A DNA stretch of 64,000 nt, from contig NC_083597.1 in assembly GCF_020882245.1 (NCBI RefSeq), positions 7,412,581 through 7,476,580 on the forward strand, in the 5' to 3' direction. The stretch is from Rhopalosiphum padi. Its lineage: Eukaryota > Arthropoda > Insecta > Hemiptera > Aphididae. The translations under genes were made by a program, and so were the position numbers. Numbering within the stretch: the stretch's first letter is position 1; every line of letters starts with the position of its first letter. Under the pieces are notes generated by a model that made no database searches, was not told where the DNA came from, and saw only the letters and a list, made by a program, of their open reading frames with translations. This document shows positions 14,957-29,500 of this stretch, piece after piece.

Positions 14957-16063
14957 TAAAAAAGTATGATATGATAAATTGGATGGTTCACCAAGTATGC
15001 TGTTTACCATTTAGTCCTTCAATAATACAGTGGTTAAAAATCCGGTTTTTCCAAATTCTAAGAATTTTTAAGGAGTGTACTGTTAGAAATAAACTTAATA
15101 TGTTCTTCAAATTACAACCCAACCTTTTATATAGTAAATTATTTTGTGAATAATTTTACTGAAAATGTTTAAAGAATATAAATTCAAATAACTAGTTATT
15201 AAAGCTCGTAATTTGTAAATATTGGTAATTTAAGTTTTATATTAATCATTATTTATAAATAACAATTTATAAAAACGGTTCAAATATAACAAAAAAAATT
15301 AATACTAATAGATTTGATTTTACTTATATTTTTATTTTATATTTTTGCATTATCATTTTTAAGGACTATTATTTTTATATAAACAGTTTAATAAGAAAAA
15401 CATCTCATTCAAATGTTGAACTAGGTACATCAAAATTTTAAAAAAATTATCCAATAAATATTTTACAGTTTAAAAAGGGATCGTTATTTGAAAAACAGAA
15501 ATTTGTATCACCACCGTCTTCTAATCACAGAACGCTCCTTAAATAGTACAAAATAAAACTTGAGAATTTGAAAATATATTATAAAATATTAGAAAATATA
15601 TTTAAATGTATTTAAAAGTCAAAAATCATGATAATTTGAATAAATTTATTATTAAATAACAATGAGCTCGTACTTGGTGAATCACTCTGAATACATAGAG
15701 AAAAATAATAATAAAATGCATCCACTGTCTCTTTTAATGGGCGTAAGATTTAGCCTTTCCTATTTTCTACCCAAAAAAGAGCGAAAGGATAAAATGTAAT
15801 TAAAAAATGTTAACTAATTGAGTTTTTAATTAATTTGAAAAACGTGGGTAACGTCCTTATCCTTTAGTATATCCGGATGATGGTCTGGTACAGTTAAGGA
15901 TTGGTCCTCTTATCTAAGTGTCGGAAACGCGGTGCTTTACATGATACACCGTGGTACTATTATATTTAGTATGGTTTACGGGTTTATTTGATTAACAGTT
16001 ATAATAATGTAGTGGGCATATCCTCCGCACAAAACATATTTTCCTCGACATGAAAAACACCTT

Positions 16064-16101
16064 AATTTACCACCCTCCGCGATGGCGGTATGGTAAAAAT
16101 T
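16064..16101. repeat. Imperfect inverted repeat
   Basis: AATTTACCACCCTCCGC (16064-16080) and GGCGGTATGGTAAAAATT (16084-16101) are near-complementary around a short GAT spacer, inside a GC-richer island within AT-rich sequence. A small minus-strand open frame (15976-16209) spans it but shows no recognisable protein. It is probably part of an old mobile element. Confidence 0.35.
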
Positions 16102-18222
16102 TGATTTACGAAACACAGCCCTAATATTGTACTCACGTCCTTTGTCAAGGGTATAAACAATAAATAATAAATTATGATTAAAAAAAAAATAATAACATAA
16201 CATTCTCATTTGTTTTTTACAGTTATTATAAAAATGTCAATTGATATCAATGATATCATAATTCGTTAAAATGTATCTTCTATATGAAAGTATACCTACC
16301 TCGCAAATTGTTAATTTTTTATTGGGTTCATAGTATTATTACTCAAATGCACGGGATACTATTACCTATGTACCTAACTGATATTTAATATTTTAATTTT
16401 ACATAAGTACAAAGTACGATTATATTTTAATAGACGACAGTAATATAATAACTATATACGATATAGATATAGATAGGCTACATCGATAGAATTATTTATT
16501 AATCCTCCAAACACTGCCGGTACTAACTGATGACAAAGGCCCATGTTTGCGGATCACAGTCCATTCAATAATTGATGAGAACAAGGACTACACTAGTTGA
16601 TTTTGAGTGTTAAAACGGGTTTCTAGATAATGTAAGCATGTCAGTTGATAATTCTCATTGACAAATCATCGATGCCATGTCAACTACAATTAATCATTGT
16701 CGATAGGGTGAGTCCTGCGCGTGCAGTACAACTGTAGTGTAATAACTAATACCGAACTAAAACAAAATACATAAAACTATTAATTAAAAATGTATTAATT
16801 ACAGGTATTCAAACCTGAGATATAACCACTATACGTAACCTTTACTGTTTTATAATGAACGGCGAGGTAAATCGGTAAATGTGTACAAACGACGATTTGT
16901 AGGATAATAGTTTATTAGACGCACCTTTAATTATTAACGCGACGTACTCGTAGCAGGGACTAAAATTGTGTGTTATTCGACACACTATGTGGAGTACGAT
17001 ATGCTAAGTGTGTGATGACCAAACTGTTTTTTAGAGTTTTTGTTTTATTTTTTATCGATTGACTCAAATATATCAATACATGTCGACGTATTTTGTAAAA
17101 ATATCTTTTATATATATATTACAAACAAAAGTAGAAATTGAATAAACTTCAAAAATACACGGTGAAAACTCGGACTTCTCACAATAATTGAGGAAAATGT
17201 CATACTTCGACTTTTTCCTAGGTACATCTAGTTGTGATTCTAACCTCATTTAGGAAAACCCGTAATGACTTTTATCGTAAGATTTTATTACGATCATTAA
17301 TGACCACACGTAATTAATTTAACGTTGCTATCGTATTTTATCTACTCCTTAAATTATAGGTTTACAGAATACGCCATCTCTAATTAGTATGACATTGTAA
17401 GCTGGAGGATAATAACTATATTATTATATTATAATCAATCATATTGTATATAAGCACCTCAAAAATATATTTTTGTCTACTGTACCAAATGTTATAATTC
17501 TTAATACATATTACAATCATACCTAATATCATTATATTTGTGTTATTATATTTATGCAAATTTAATCATATTTAATTATATTTGAACAATGACATTTATT
17601 TTATAATTATTTATATTTAATATTAGAGTAATAAATAAGGTTGGTCTACAAGACATTTTGCTTAAGCATCGTAGGTATTTCGCGTCATGTCTACGCATTT
17701 CTGAGGTTTGCCTCGCGTTTTAAATTTTTACCTATTTAAATATTTATATCATAAAACAACAACTGTAACATACATTTTAAATCACCTTGTATAGTTGTGT
17801 ATTATAAAAACATAAAATTAAATATTATTCTATAATTATATAAATTAATAAAAACGCACTTATAAGCATTTTGCTAAACTTATATATACTTATAAAATGT
17901 TCATTATTATTTCAAAATATTTTTTATTAATATGGAATTATCTTCGATTTAACTTTTGTTATTGCCAATTATCAAGTTTATATTATTTTTAATAAAAATT
18001 TGAAGTTTCGACAAATCTGCAGAAAACTTACTTACAGAAGTGTGAAATCTCTGGGAATTTTTAATTTTTATCTATTTAATGTACACTGCATGATTTAATT
18101 TTGATGGTGAAACTTTCAGTTGAAAAAATTATTTTTAGATATAAATAAGGTTAATGATCATTTAAAAAATCCTTTTTTTGAATTTTTTTTAAATTTCACT
18201 TTTTAAGAACTACTTAATTTCC

Positions 18223-19025
18223 TGTATCGTCCATGATACATCATGCTTTGAAGTAAAAAAAAAAAAAATTTATTTTCTTTATTATATTAAATTGTCACAT
18301 TCAAATAAGCATAGATATATAACAAATATGGCAAATATGTTTAGATTAAAAAAAGCATAATAATATGTATAGGAATTATTGCAAACAATAAAACAATTCA
18401 ACAAAGTAATTATTTAATTTTACTTTTGTAATAGTCGTCATTGCATAGTGTATCATCTGTGATACAATTATATTTGTAACTATTGCATAATGTATCATAT
18501 ATGATACACGTGAAAAATGAATAAAAATGTATACTACTTACCATTAATTTGAGATCAAACAATTTAAAAACAATCTCAACACAATAACACATAACTGAGT
18601 AAGAAAATATTTTTTTTTTTTGTTAGTTGTGATGATATTTTCCACTTTAATTTTGAACTGAAAAATACGTTTTTCTGTTGTTGATAACAATCATTGATAG
18701 TGATTTTACTAATAAACAGCTGATGTCAAAGACGTTTTATCAAATAAATAATGTGTGGGTAAATATATGAAGATGTTAACAAAAAGACCGCCAAACCTTT
18801 GTTGTTATATAAACGGCAGTTATTTTTAATTTTCATGGTTGTATCGTGGGTGATACTTTATGCAGTGTAGGGTTTTAATGTACTAACTAGAAACAATTTC
18901 TTATACAAAATCAGCCTCAAAGTGAAGATTGAAGTATTTTATGAACTACTTATTGTGTATATAGACATAAAAAAAACTTGTATCATTGTAAAGTCAATAT
19001 ATTTATCGCTCCGCTCAGAATCTAA
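18223..19025. repeat. Repeat region with four GTATC..GATAC units
   Basis: Four copies of a unit built on a 16-base palindromic core GTATC-R-T-N-N-N-TGATAC plus a TATGCA-like tail occur at 18223-18250 (+), 18439-18466 (-), 18480-18508 (-) and 18840-18866 (+). The outer two face the same way and the inner two face the other. The stretch continues to a CTCCGCTCAGAATCTAAAA block (19009-19027) that has a diverged match at 24199-24217, so the region is probably a transposon-family copy. No open frame is convincing; the minus-strand frame at 18410-18592 simply translates the units. Confidence 0.5.
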
Positions 19026-20118
19026 AATATAACAAATTATCTATAACTAAATTCAAGTACTTTTGTAAGTTATAATAAAAATATAATATAATAAGGATTT
19101 TATGAAAAATATTAAATATATTTTCGATTATTGTGATCTCGTACACTTTTGTTTCTATAATTTACTTTTTCGTTTTTATTACTTTTCAATGAATAATTTT
19201 GTTGTTCATTATAAAATGTGCGAATATGATTCTGTCGATACTCGACTCAACGTTTTTTTTATTACTATCAGGTTGATATTTTATTTATGAGGTTATTATG
19301 TATTGTACTTGCTTTTGGTTATTTAAAATGTTGTTTATTAAAATGATGTATTTTTGTTTTTATAAAAAGTGTTATTGAATATTACATTTTATACATTTAT
19401 ACAATAATTAAACATAATAGTATAACGATAAAAGTACTGGGTTCAGTTCAAATGTGTAGAATGTGTTTGTCTATCGACTATATAAATTCATCAAGTCTTA
19501 CACACTAAATAGATCTCTATATCCACGGGCCACGGCGTTTAAGACATTTTGTAAATAATAAAATTATATGCAAAATGTATAAAATGTATAAATTGTAAGC
19601 TCAGTTTTTAAAATAAAAATTCCATAATTGTATAATGTTTTGAGTACACATCACACACATAAATATCTCGAACAATAACATTTTTTTTGGTAAACAAATA
19701 ATTCAGAAATTTAAAAAAATAAAATAAAATGTAGCTAGTGTATATTTTTTTTTAATTTTAAATATACCTATAAATTGTTGAAAAAATATCAAAACCTATA
19801 AACCTAACAAAATATGTAATTGGTTTTCTCGCCTAAGTGAATTCGGACGATCGTCGTCACACAATTTATTTAGAATGTAAAAGCGTGACTACGACGTTCT
19901 ATAGCCGAAAGACGGGTACACGAAAAAACGTCGTGGGCCCTGAAACGTGAAATTTAAAACATAAAAAATTATAGGTGTACCATTTCGTGTGATACGTTTT
20001 TCTAACTGTGTATATTTTCGAAATAATTAATGCGCATAATATGCGACAGTTAAGGTACCACCGCCGTATATTATAATAATAATAATAATATCGGAATGTC
20101 ATTTTCTCGGTTTTTCAG

Positions 20119-20541
20119 GCAGGTGGTGGCTGGACTCCAGCCGGCGTTGACGTGGTCAGCGGCACGGGCAAACACCGAATGGCGGTTCTCGTGAGGAAGT
20201 CGGCGCCGGGATCGCCCACGCCGTCGTCGGCTTCCAGTTACGGTACCGCGTCATCCGGTAACGATCTCATCGCCAGCGCGTCCAGCGCATTGCGCCGGCT
20301 GCACTTCAAGTCTGCCGGCGCCCAACGCATGCTCAACCGGTCCAAGACGGTACAACAACAGCAGCAGCAGCAGCAGCCGCAATTGCAGCAATCGTCGCCG
20401 GTGCCCAAGCTCAAGGTGCTCGGGTCCAGCTCGGTGTCCATCGAATCGTCGGCCACGGTCAACACCAGCACCGATTCGTCCGCGGCGACCATGACCACGG
20501 TTACCGACGACACGGAAAACGAGGACAATTTCGACAACCCG
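20119..20541 (+). CDS. Rgk: RGK gene, coding exon 1 of those visible (Ser-rich, polyQ)
   Basis: The exon follows an acceptor with a pyrimidine run ending in CAG at 20118. It ends before the strong donor GTGAGT at 20542, in phase 0 (last codon CCG). It encodes 141 residues beginning AGGGWTPAGVD. The first in-frame ATG is at 20179 (MAVLVRKSAPGSPTP) and an in-frame stop lies at 20086. Either an upstream exon supplies the true start or transcripts begin just upstream and use 20179. A second acceptor at 20120-20122 would start the exon at 20123 and requires a phase-1 upstream exon. The product is low complexity: Ser/Ala-rich, a run of eight Gln at 20353-20376, then a Ser/Thr-rich stretch and an acidic end (DDTENEDNFDNP). 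No folded domain is visible. Codons mostly end in G or C. Without the splice, the frame would run on for 16 codons to a stop at 20587. Confidence 0.82.
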
Positions 20542-23500
20542 GTGAGTACTGCCGTTGAAAACGGATTCTTACGCGCGAGAGCCCGTTAATTATTTTGGAA
20601 AAATCTCGGCAAACTATTGCCGTAAAACGGTTAACGCGATAGTGACCCCCCGCACACGGCCGACGGTCTAATGCACAATATAAGTCGTGTGTGTGCAAGT
20701 GGTGCAGGAATTCAATTATTCCGAGTTGGATAGTATTTTGTACCGCTGCAGTGCGATTGGTCAGCGCGGTAACCCGACGAAATTGAGTGACCGCAATATA
20801 TTATTATTATATACTCCGGGCGGCCGATTCGATGTTCGGGTACCGCGTGTCCGCACGACTATGCAAATGATGATAAGGTCGAATTTAAACGAATTTGTGA
20901 ATTTCAAATATTGTAATTTCAAATGTAATATTATTTATTTCAAGTCTCCTGAAACTACATTTCAAATCGATGCTTCGCACAAAAATAAATTACTACCGAC
21001 AACGCGCGCGTTTCTACGAAATCTGTTGGTTCTATTTTAATTCGAAAATCAAATCTTATCGTTTTTAATATCGAACGAGTAATAAATAGTAATTTTATAC
21101 CGTAATAATAATGAATAGTACGATGTACATTCAGTACAAGACGAAACTTTTATAAACACACTTTAAAGATAATATAAACTGAAAGTCTCTACTCTCGAGA
21201 TAAAATAGAGTTTAGTTTTAGACGATTCGTTCAAGTCGCATGTGCAAGACCGTAGCAAGAAACAAATTTGGGGGGGGGGGGGGGGTAGAGTATAACTATA
21301 TTATATTATTATACGAGTTTTAAACATAGTAGGCAACTAAACCTATTCAATCTCATTTCAAGAAAAAATTTCGGGGGTCTTAACCCTGAAACCCTTCCAC
21401 TGGCTACGCCCTAGCGCATGCGTGATAATATTATAGTAGTATTAAATACACCTATACGTATGTAGAGAATAATATATATAATATATATGTAATGAACAAT
21501 TATCGTAATGCCACGCCATAGCGAAAAAGAAAAAAAAACGATCTTGTTTTTAAATGTGTCTAAATAAAAATAGCGGAAAAAAAAACACCTACCTGACTAT
21601 TGTATACCACACGGTCGGTATATACACTCGGCCACGCGTTTCTCCAAAGGCGTTAAGGGAATTATGTGCATTATACCATAGTTTAATCCACAAACACGAG
21701 AAAGGATGTATTATACATGCATTCTGTTTTGACCCAATGTTTGTTTTTGTTTGAAAGTGGATATTAATCCAAGCACATACGACTACTTCGCCCATTGTAC
21801 AATAACTCACAAAGGGCATTTGGAAATCAATTCCCCATCGTCCAATTTTTATTATCCGAGATTATTACAGGGTAAATATACAAAGAATGTATAACGATTT
21901 CCCCTTAGCGAATTTGATTAGTGACACGCTATTTTAGCAGTACGTATATAATACCTGTGCGCTATAGTGTATACTCGTACATATTATTATTATTATATTC
22001 GTTTGAATTCAAATATTGTGTTTTTGTTATTCAATACCGAATATTTTCCCGTAAAAGTGTTTTTCCCGTGCTTTAATTAAATTCTATTGGATATTTTTTA
22101 ATTGCTGTGTCAAATACATTTTTCAGTTTTCCAGTTTAAGCAATTAATTTAATTTAACTCAAAAGTGATTCGCGAATACCTGGCGCATACAACTACGTTA
22201 ATTTAAATCCCGAACCAATATACATTTTTTTTTTATTTTACGACAACAAACAGAATAGTATGATATCGATTGTTACGGTCATTTATTTATTTATTTATTT
22301 ATTTATTATATTTGACATTCATGACGATGAATATTGAAACAGAAAATACAATTCCACAAATGTCATATTTTTTCAACATAATAAAAAAATCATTAGGCGA
22401 ATCAATCTTTCAACCCCGAAAAATATTTCATTGTGAGTTTCAATATTTATTAACTTTATATGCAAATAAGTATGATACAAACATTTCTTCACATGTGTGC
22501 TAAATTATATTTTCACATTTTATTATATAAAAGATACCTATTATACTAATATACATTTTTTTTCAAATTTAATAATACAAAAAACTAATGTTTATTATAC
22601 ATTTATGTTTTTACTTTTTGGTGACATAGTTTAACTATTAATTTAAAAAAAAAAATGTAAAATAAAATATTTATAGCACCTATACTAAATTTTAATTCCA
22701 AGGAATTAAGTAATTTAAAACATTAATTATTATAACTAAAATGTTGTTATATTATAGTTGTAAACTTGTAATACATTTATACCATTGCGGAAAAACGCGG
22801 GTAAATGCTGTTCGAATGTGTTAAACATTAAATACATCACGCAGTTGTGTATACCTAATACCATACATATTTACTATTGCACAAACTACCATAATATACC
22901 ACTATTATAGCTAATATTATGTTTGATATACGATTTCTCTTAGTACATCACTCGTCCTCGTTATTATAACTATTCTGGGAATATTATTATTACCAACATT
23001 TGACTACCTCGTATACCCACATCGTATATTTATATATGTATTATTGCAATATTCATAATCCTGTGTCGAATACGGGCAGGTTTAGGTCGATGTAGTATGA
23101 CTTTATTTGGATATATATAAGTTCCTATATTGGTAGGTCAATCTTTATAATAGTATAAAAATTAGATGATTTTGTATTCCTGTACCGCTTTAAAGTTTTA
23201 GATGTTAGTTTCTACATATAATTTAAACAAATTTTCTTATCACTTAACCCAAACTTATGTAACTTATGGCAGGTACTTGGTAATGCTAAAATGAGTTGGT
23301 TTTTGTGTACTTAATAATAAGATATATGTAAATTTATAAATGAAATCAATATAAATATATTTATATTTTGTCACAGATGCCATAAATACTTAATAAAAAA
23401 TATATCATGGTGAAAAGTTTCAAGTCTCTACGTATAATATTTTTAGAAAAACAATAAATATAATTTTAATAATACTTTGTAGTAGTTTGAACTCGAAATG

Positions 23501-26500
23501 TCTACGAGTATTATCATGCATTTTAAGTTTTATTTTAAGTCGATTTCTAAAAAAATAAGAATTATATTAAATTGTCAAGCCTCGACCATAACATTTTTAC
23601 AAAAATAAGAATGTTATTAAAAAAATGTTCAAATGTTTGTGATTTTGTTAAAATTTTAATTTATTTAAATGACTATATTAGAATAATGTGATTATGTATT
23701 TTTGATATTTTTTGATTAAGATATTTAGAAAACTACAAGAAACATTTTTGTTTTTTATTGGAAGTTATTTTATGCCAAGATGTACATAATATTATTATAA
23801 TACTGTAAAAAAAAAAGTTAAATATCTAGAAATTGCACATAAAAGGCTTATTGTTTTAAAAATTATATCACCTATTAAATTATAATACAAATATTTAGTG
23901 AAAATTTCAATTCTCTGGAGTTATTCACTTTAGATTTATTGAAAAAAAAATAATTTTGTCAATATCTGTTTTTCGTATGTAAAAATATCCATTCAAATAC
24001 TTATAAAAATTGTACGTTTTTTTTTTCGATGATTTGTAAGTTTTTACTAATTTTTGTTTTGAACATATAATACTAAAGTACTTAAGTCCAATTTTTTATT
24101 AAATCCATTATCAAAATTGAAAATTGAAGCATTTTTACTGCACTTAAAGGTGACGTCAGATACGAAAACACATAATTGTTAAACCAATACAATCATACTC
24201 CGTTCAAAATCCAAAGGTTTTATACGACGTATTATGAAAACCCAAACACAATATACAGGATTTTTTATAATTGTAATCAGATTGTTATTTACTGAAATAA
24301 TTTTATGATATATATATTATATTAGGCTTAATATATTTTAATCAAAAGTCATAAATTACAATAAACTATTACATAAACACGTGTATTGGATGTATTATGA
24401 TAATATAATTTTAAATATAAAAAAATACAGACAAAAATAGTATGTATCGTGCAATATTTTGGTAACTTCTTTTTTAACGTGTTATAATTAATAGATGTAT
24501 AGTAGCGATCAATAATCGTTCATTTTATAAATTTTTGACAGTTCGAACCGAAAATGCGTATAATCCCGAACCTGTTGGACGAAGTGCTCAACGGCACTCA
24601 GTCTTCGTCGTCCGCAGAAAAAGACGACGAGTTCTACAGCGCGTCCAGCACCGAGGAACAGCCCAGGGACGACCCAAAGGCCGTTTTCACAGTCCAGGAC
24701 ACCGCGCCCGAGGAATACGAGGACAGCGGGATGCCGCTGATGCAGTACACTACGTTGCCGAGCAGCTTTCACCATAATCACCACAACAACAACAACTACA
24801 ACAACAACAACGACAACAAAACGAATAACAACTACGGGAAAGACGGCGGTGCCGCTGGGGAGAACACCATCGCCGAAGTCGAGGACTTCCGGCCGGCCGA
24901 TAAGGACAGGAACGCGGACGACGACGCGGACAACACGCTAGAATGGCGTAACATCATGAAGCGGCAAGCGCTGCTCGAAAACCTCCACCGGAACACCATC
25001 ATAGCGAACAAGAGGTAAGTCTGGGACCCAGCCGGAGCTTATAAAATATATACTACAGTTGCTTAATTTAATAATATGACATAAGATTTTAGTCGTTTCA
25101 CACTAAATCTATTATAAACGCGTTTCGTAGTTCGTAACACTATTAGCTTTTAGTTTGAATAAAACAGTTTAATAATAATTTTGGTATCAAACAAATGTTT
25201 AAGATAAATTGACCTAATAGGTGAGCGATTGAATTAAAAATGATTAAACCGTTTAATCAAAAAATAAAAAAAATAATTTCATTCGTATGAAGTAATAAAT
25301 AATTATTGTACCCTTGTCTGAAATTTGTATCACTCATAGTAGTTTTGATCGCATGCATAGACCTACAAGTAAACGCTCTAGGGTTTTACATATAGGTCAA
25401 AATGAATTGCATTTGAAAAATACTTAAATATTTGACTACGTTTCGTACCCTTAGTAATGTGAACTCATGAAATTCTAATATTATGTACACTCAGTTCGAG
25501 ATAAAGCGATGAAATAAACACTATCGGTACCCACCAAAGGTTAACGATTGTAATATTCTTAGTAACCAGCTAGTACCGACAATAAATACTCAAAGTACCT
25601 GCACATTTAATGTCTAGAGATTATTTTGCTGAAAAGTATATTCCGCTATATTATTACGGCTAACACTAATAAATTATGTAACCAATGTATGTAAAAATAT
25701 TGAACCAATAAAATAAAAACCATAAAAATATAGGTATCCTTTTTATAGCGGTTTAACTTTTATGCGATTCCGAGGTGATACTAACACCCACCTTCTCTCT
25801 CTCGTGTCTTCATGTAAATTCGTATTTTTCTTTTATTCATATTTATTTCATTCGTTTAATCTACTTACGATGTTACTATAAGCATGTATCATATATACAA
25901 TAATCTTTTAAGTAAAAATAATAACGTTTATGTTGACTAAATAAAATTGTTCTATTGAAAAAAAATTAAAAAACCTAACCAACCAACAGTATTATTTTAA
26001 AACAATTATAATAATATTAATTAAATAAATCAAAATTTTTCAATATTCGGAATAATTTATTCCTAGTCAATTTTTTATCTATCAAATGTAACTAAATTAT
26101 TCTAATTAATTGTAGCATTATTGTTTTTAACAGCTTATCGTAATATATTATTATCATTATTCATTAATATGTCTTATGCCTGCGAGTCAAAAAAAAAAAA
26201 ATGTGTACAACGAAAAAATGCAAGGTTTTTTCTAGGAATGTATTATTTCGCGATGTGAAAAATAACAAATGGCATGTTCTCAAATACACTATAAAACATT
26301 TCCATGTTAAACATTTACAAACACAAAATCATATTTCCTTTTTTCCCCGTTATGAAGCCTTTCTTAGAAGTATTTGTTGACATGAATAAATAAACCTCAA
26401 GATCAGGACATAAAATAGATAATTATGTAATATAGCATGCCGTATTAATGATCTTATGTTTTTCTAAAAGGGAGTAACTAAAGGTTTTTTATTTTTAAAT

Positions 26501-29500
26501 TAACGTTGAATTTAAAATATCGTATATAATTAAATAACGGTAATGGAGTTTCGTATAAAATATTATAATAAATGCATACTGTAAACTAGTTTTATTTATC
26601 GACTTTATCCGGGAAAAAATTTAAAAATATATAGCTTACTCTATTTCCGTTTGAGTATTTATAGTTTATATCCACTTCGGTTCTTTTGCCAGTTATTGTC
26701 GGTTAGGTAAGGCACATCGCTGCGTACATCCATCGGAGATGAGGACCTATCTCAACCTATACTCTATGCTTGATGCATTTCAACCGTAAACGATATTATG
26801 GCCAGTTAAATCAAATTAAATAATATTATCTACTTTTTTCTTCTGTGTGTCCAGTGGAAATTTGAAATAAGCAAAAACATTTTTTTTTTGTATTTTAATA
26901 ATAAAATTAATCTATAAGCTAATATTTAGGAGTTAAATTTCAGTACAAAAAGTAACCTGTGTTACTCATTTTCAAGTCCTTTACCTGCCTGTGAAAATTT
27001 CATCAAAATCGATACAGCTATTTGAAAAATAACTCTGACAGACACTTCAATTGTATTTGTGTGTATATAATGAATAAGTATAGATTATAAATTACTAAAA
27101 GTAATACTTTTACTTCACTTTTATAAAACGTTCTTCCTGGAAAATATAAAATGCTACGTAGGAATATTCTTATGAATAAATGATTAATGTTTCTAGTCGA
27201 AACCAATTTTTAACAAAAAATATTTTCTTATAACATTTTAATATATTATATTACTTACGATAACCATTATTGTGACCTACAATATATGCGTGAGTTCTTA
27301 GTTACATTAGTTATTTACCTTTTTATTTCGACATATTATTATGAAATGGTGTTAAATCGCTATACTTATGAAAAAAAAAAATAATATAATAATAATAATT
27401 AATATTAGGTATTAACATTCATATATTAACTTATACTTTCAAAATGTGAACTAATTTAAAATTTGAGAATTATAAATTGGAATATACATTTAAATGTAAA
27501 AAACGATGATTATTGAATAGCGAAATTAAATCTGATTATTAAACATTCAAAATATTTACTAAATATTAGCAAAAATGTGCCTACCCGTTATTTACCTATA
27601 ATTTATAATGCGATACTACAACAGTAGCTAAAATAATATTATAATATGCAATGGTTATAATTTAATGACAATTGTTTTCCATGGTTTATTAAAATTTTCA
27701 ATTAAGTTTAAAATGTAATAATACAAATTATTCAAGCAACTACTTATTATTATTATTGGTTTTTAGTAATTTAAAATATTCAAAGCAATAAAAATACTGA
27801 TTTCATAAATAATTCATTTATTCAGATTAAAACTGCTCTCGAGAAGATATGCTAAAAGTCGATTCGAAGAAGATAGGACTCGAACAGAGATCGGTCGTAA
27901 CTCTTCAGGTTTTGCCGCTGAACAGATGACTATCGACAGCGAAGACTCTTTCCAAGTAGACAATGGATCACCACCAATTCCTTCGTCACCGACTGGTCTT
28001 CCAGGTTCACCAACTTGCGATGACGAATCGTCACCTACAAAGTCAAAACAACATTTCACGTTCCCCACAGTCAACGAAACAGACGAACCTAACGATACAA
28101 CTAAAAGGTATGAAAAATAAGTGTTTTAAAATGTTTATAATAATATTATGCTGATAATTATAATAAAAATATTCATAGTATCATTATTAATATTTATTCG
28201 AAAATATTTTTGAATAATTAAATATAATACTTACTAATCAAAAGTCTCCTTTAAATGCTACTTCTTATTATTCTCGTAGTTTAAAATTTATCTTATCTTA
28301 AAAATTGTTCTTCTCAAAATTAAAAATAATAAATCCCATACATTAAAATTAAAATATTTATTTAATCCTCAAAAATATGACTGATCAACATGAATTGTAT
28401 TTGGATACTTGTCATTTGGTAGATATAATATTATGCTTTAAGGTTAAATCAAAAATCCCGAATTTTTATAACTTCCTTGAAATATCTTTGGATAAAAATA
28501 TTGCCAACCGCAAATATTTTCAAATAATTATATTATATAACCCTTATACTCCAAAAGTAATCGACTATAGGAATGGTACTTATATTTTTCTGCGAATGAA
28601 GTAGCTGTTTTTCTTAGTATGTATAAGAGTTCAACGAACATAGAAAATATTTTTATTTATATTTTGAGCATTGTTACATCGTTATATCCAAATTAATTAC
28701 ATTTTTTTTTTATAATTATTATTTAATGTTTTATTTTTAAACTTAAAAATCCCCGAATAATTATTTATAATAATAATATAAAATTATCAATAATATTATT
28801 CAACAACATTTTTACTGACTTGATCTATACTTAAATAATATTGTATTACTTGTTTAACTTGTTATTTCAAAAAAAATTAGATACATTATACTTATTTACC
28901 GTTACCGTATTTTAATCATTTGAACTAACTTAAGTAATTTTAATTTATGAAGGAATCTGTTTAAAATTTAGTTGACAAAATCACTTACGTCATAGACTAC
29001 CTACATACTTTTGAGTACCTATTTGCTATATTTAATACGTATTTAAGTCATTTGTATATATTCTAATTAATACTCGTAATTAGTATGAAAATTATGCATA
29101 AGACATTTTACATTTAACACTAAAACACATCAGTGAATATTTAATTAGAGAGATTATTAATTAAAATATAATATGAACTTTTGACTGTAAATAATTGTAA
29201 TATATTATTACATTTGGTAACATTATTAACGTCATTAACGTACAATATATTACAGACATATTGTAGTAATTTCGATAACAAGCAACATCTAAAATGTAAT
29301 TCATGAAACTCGATTAATTTTGAAAACATCAGGATTAAAAATAATTCACTTTGTAGTCCTTGATAATAATATATATTATAATCAGGTTGTTTGTTTAATA
29401 ATAAATAGTCATTTCGCATGTTCAATTTGCTAATCCGTTCATCAATTTATCATTATTTACTTATTGGCATTCTCGTTAAGTTTTAAAGTAATTGTCGCTT

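Larger units (their letters stand above)
1..20118. other. Non-coding flank or 5' intron, no supported gene
   Basis: Both strands were read for coding signal. The open frames here are short (under 100 codons), rich in Phe/Ile/Lys/Asn/Tyr as expected for AT-rich noise, and lack recognisable domains. Because exon 1 begins at a splice acceptor, some or all of this stretch is probably the intron preceding it. A relatively CpG-rich patch at about 360-540 is the only promoter-like composition near the left edge. The embedded repeats and hairpins are listed separately; the rest is AT-rich DNA with homopolymers in which I see nothing specific. Confidence 0.6.
20542..24541 (+). other. RGK intron between exons 1 and 2 (4.0 kb)
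   Basis: The intron is bounded by GTGAGT at 20542 and ..GACAG at 24541. The first 350 bases stay GC- and CpG-rich, with an open but unconvincing frame at 20687-21040, before dropping into AT-rich sequence. It contains a MITE-like element with a G16 run (21250-21410), an ATTT microsatellite (22281-22308) and a probable repeat-family copy (about 23390-24220). No further exon is apparent. Confidence 0.8.

Noticed and set aside
20687..21040. 117-codon open frame after exon 1
   Set aside because: It lies in the GC-rich start of the intron and shows no domain. The donor at 20542 is strong and exon 2 joins exon 1 in frame without it.
24509..24784. Minus-strand and alternate-frame open readings across exon 2 (and similar ones across exons 1 and 4)
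   Set aside because: They are shadows of the GC-rich coding exons: the sense frame has splice sites, phase continuity and family motifs, while these do not.
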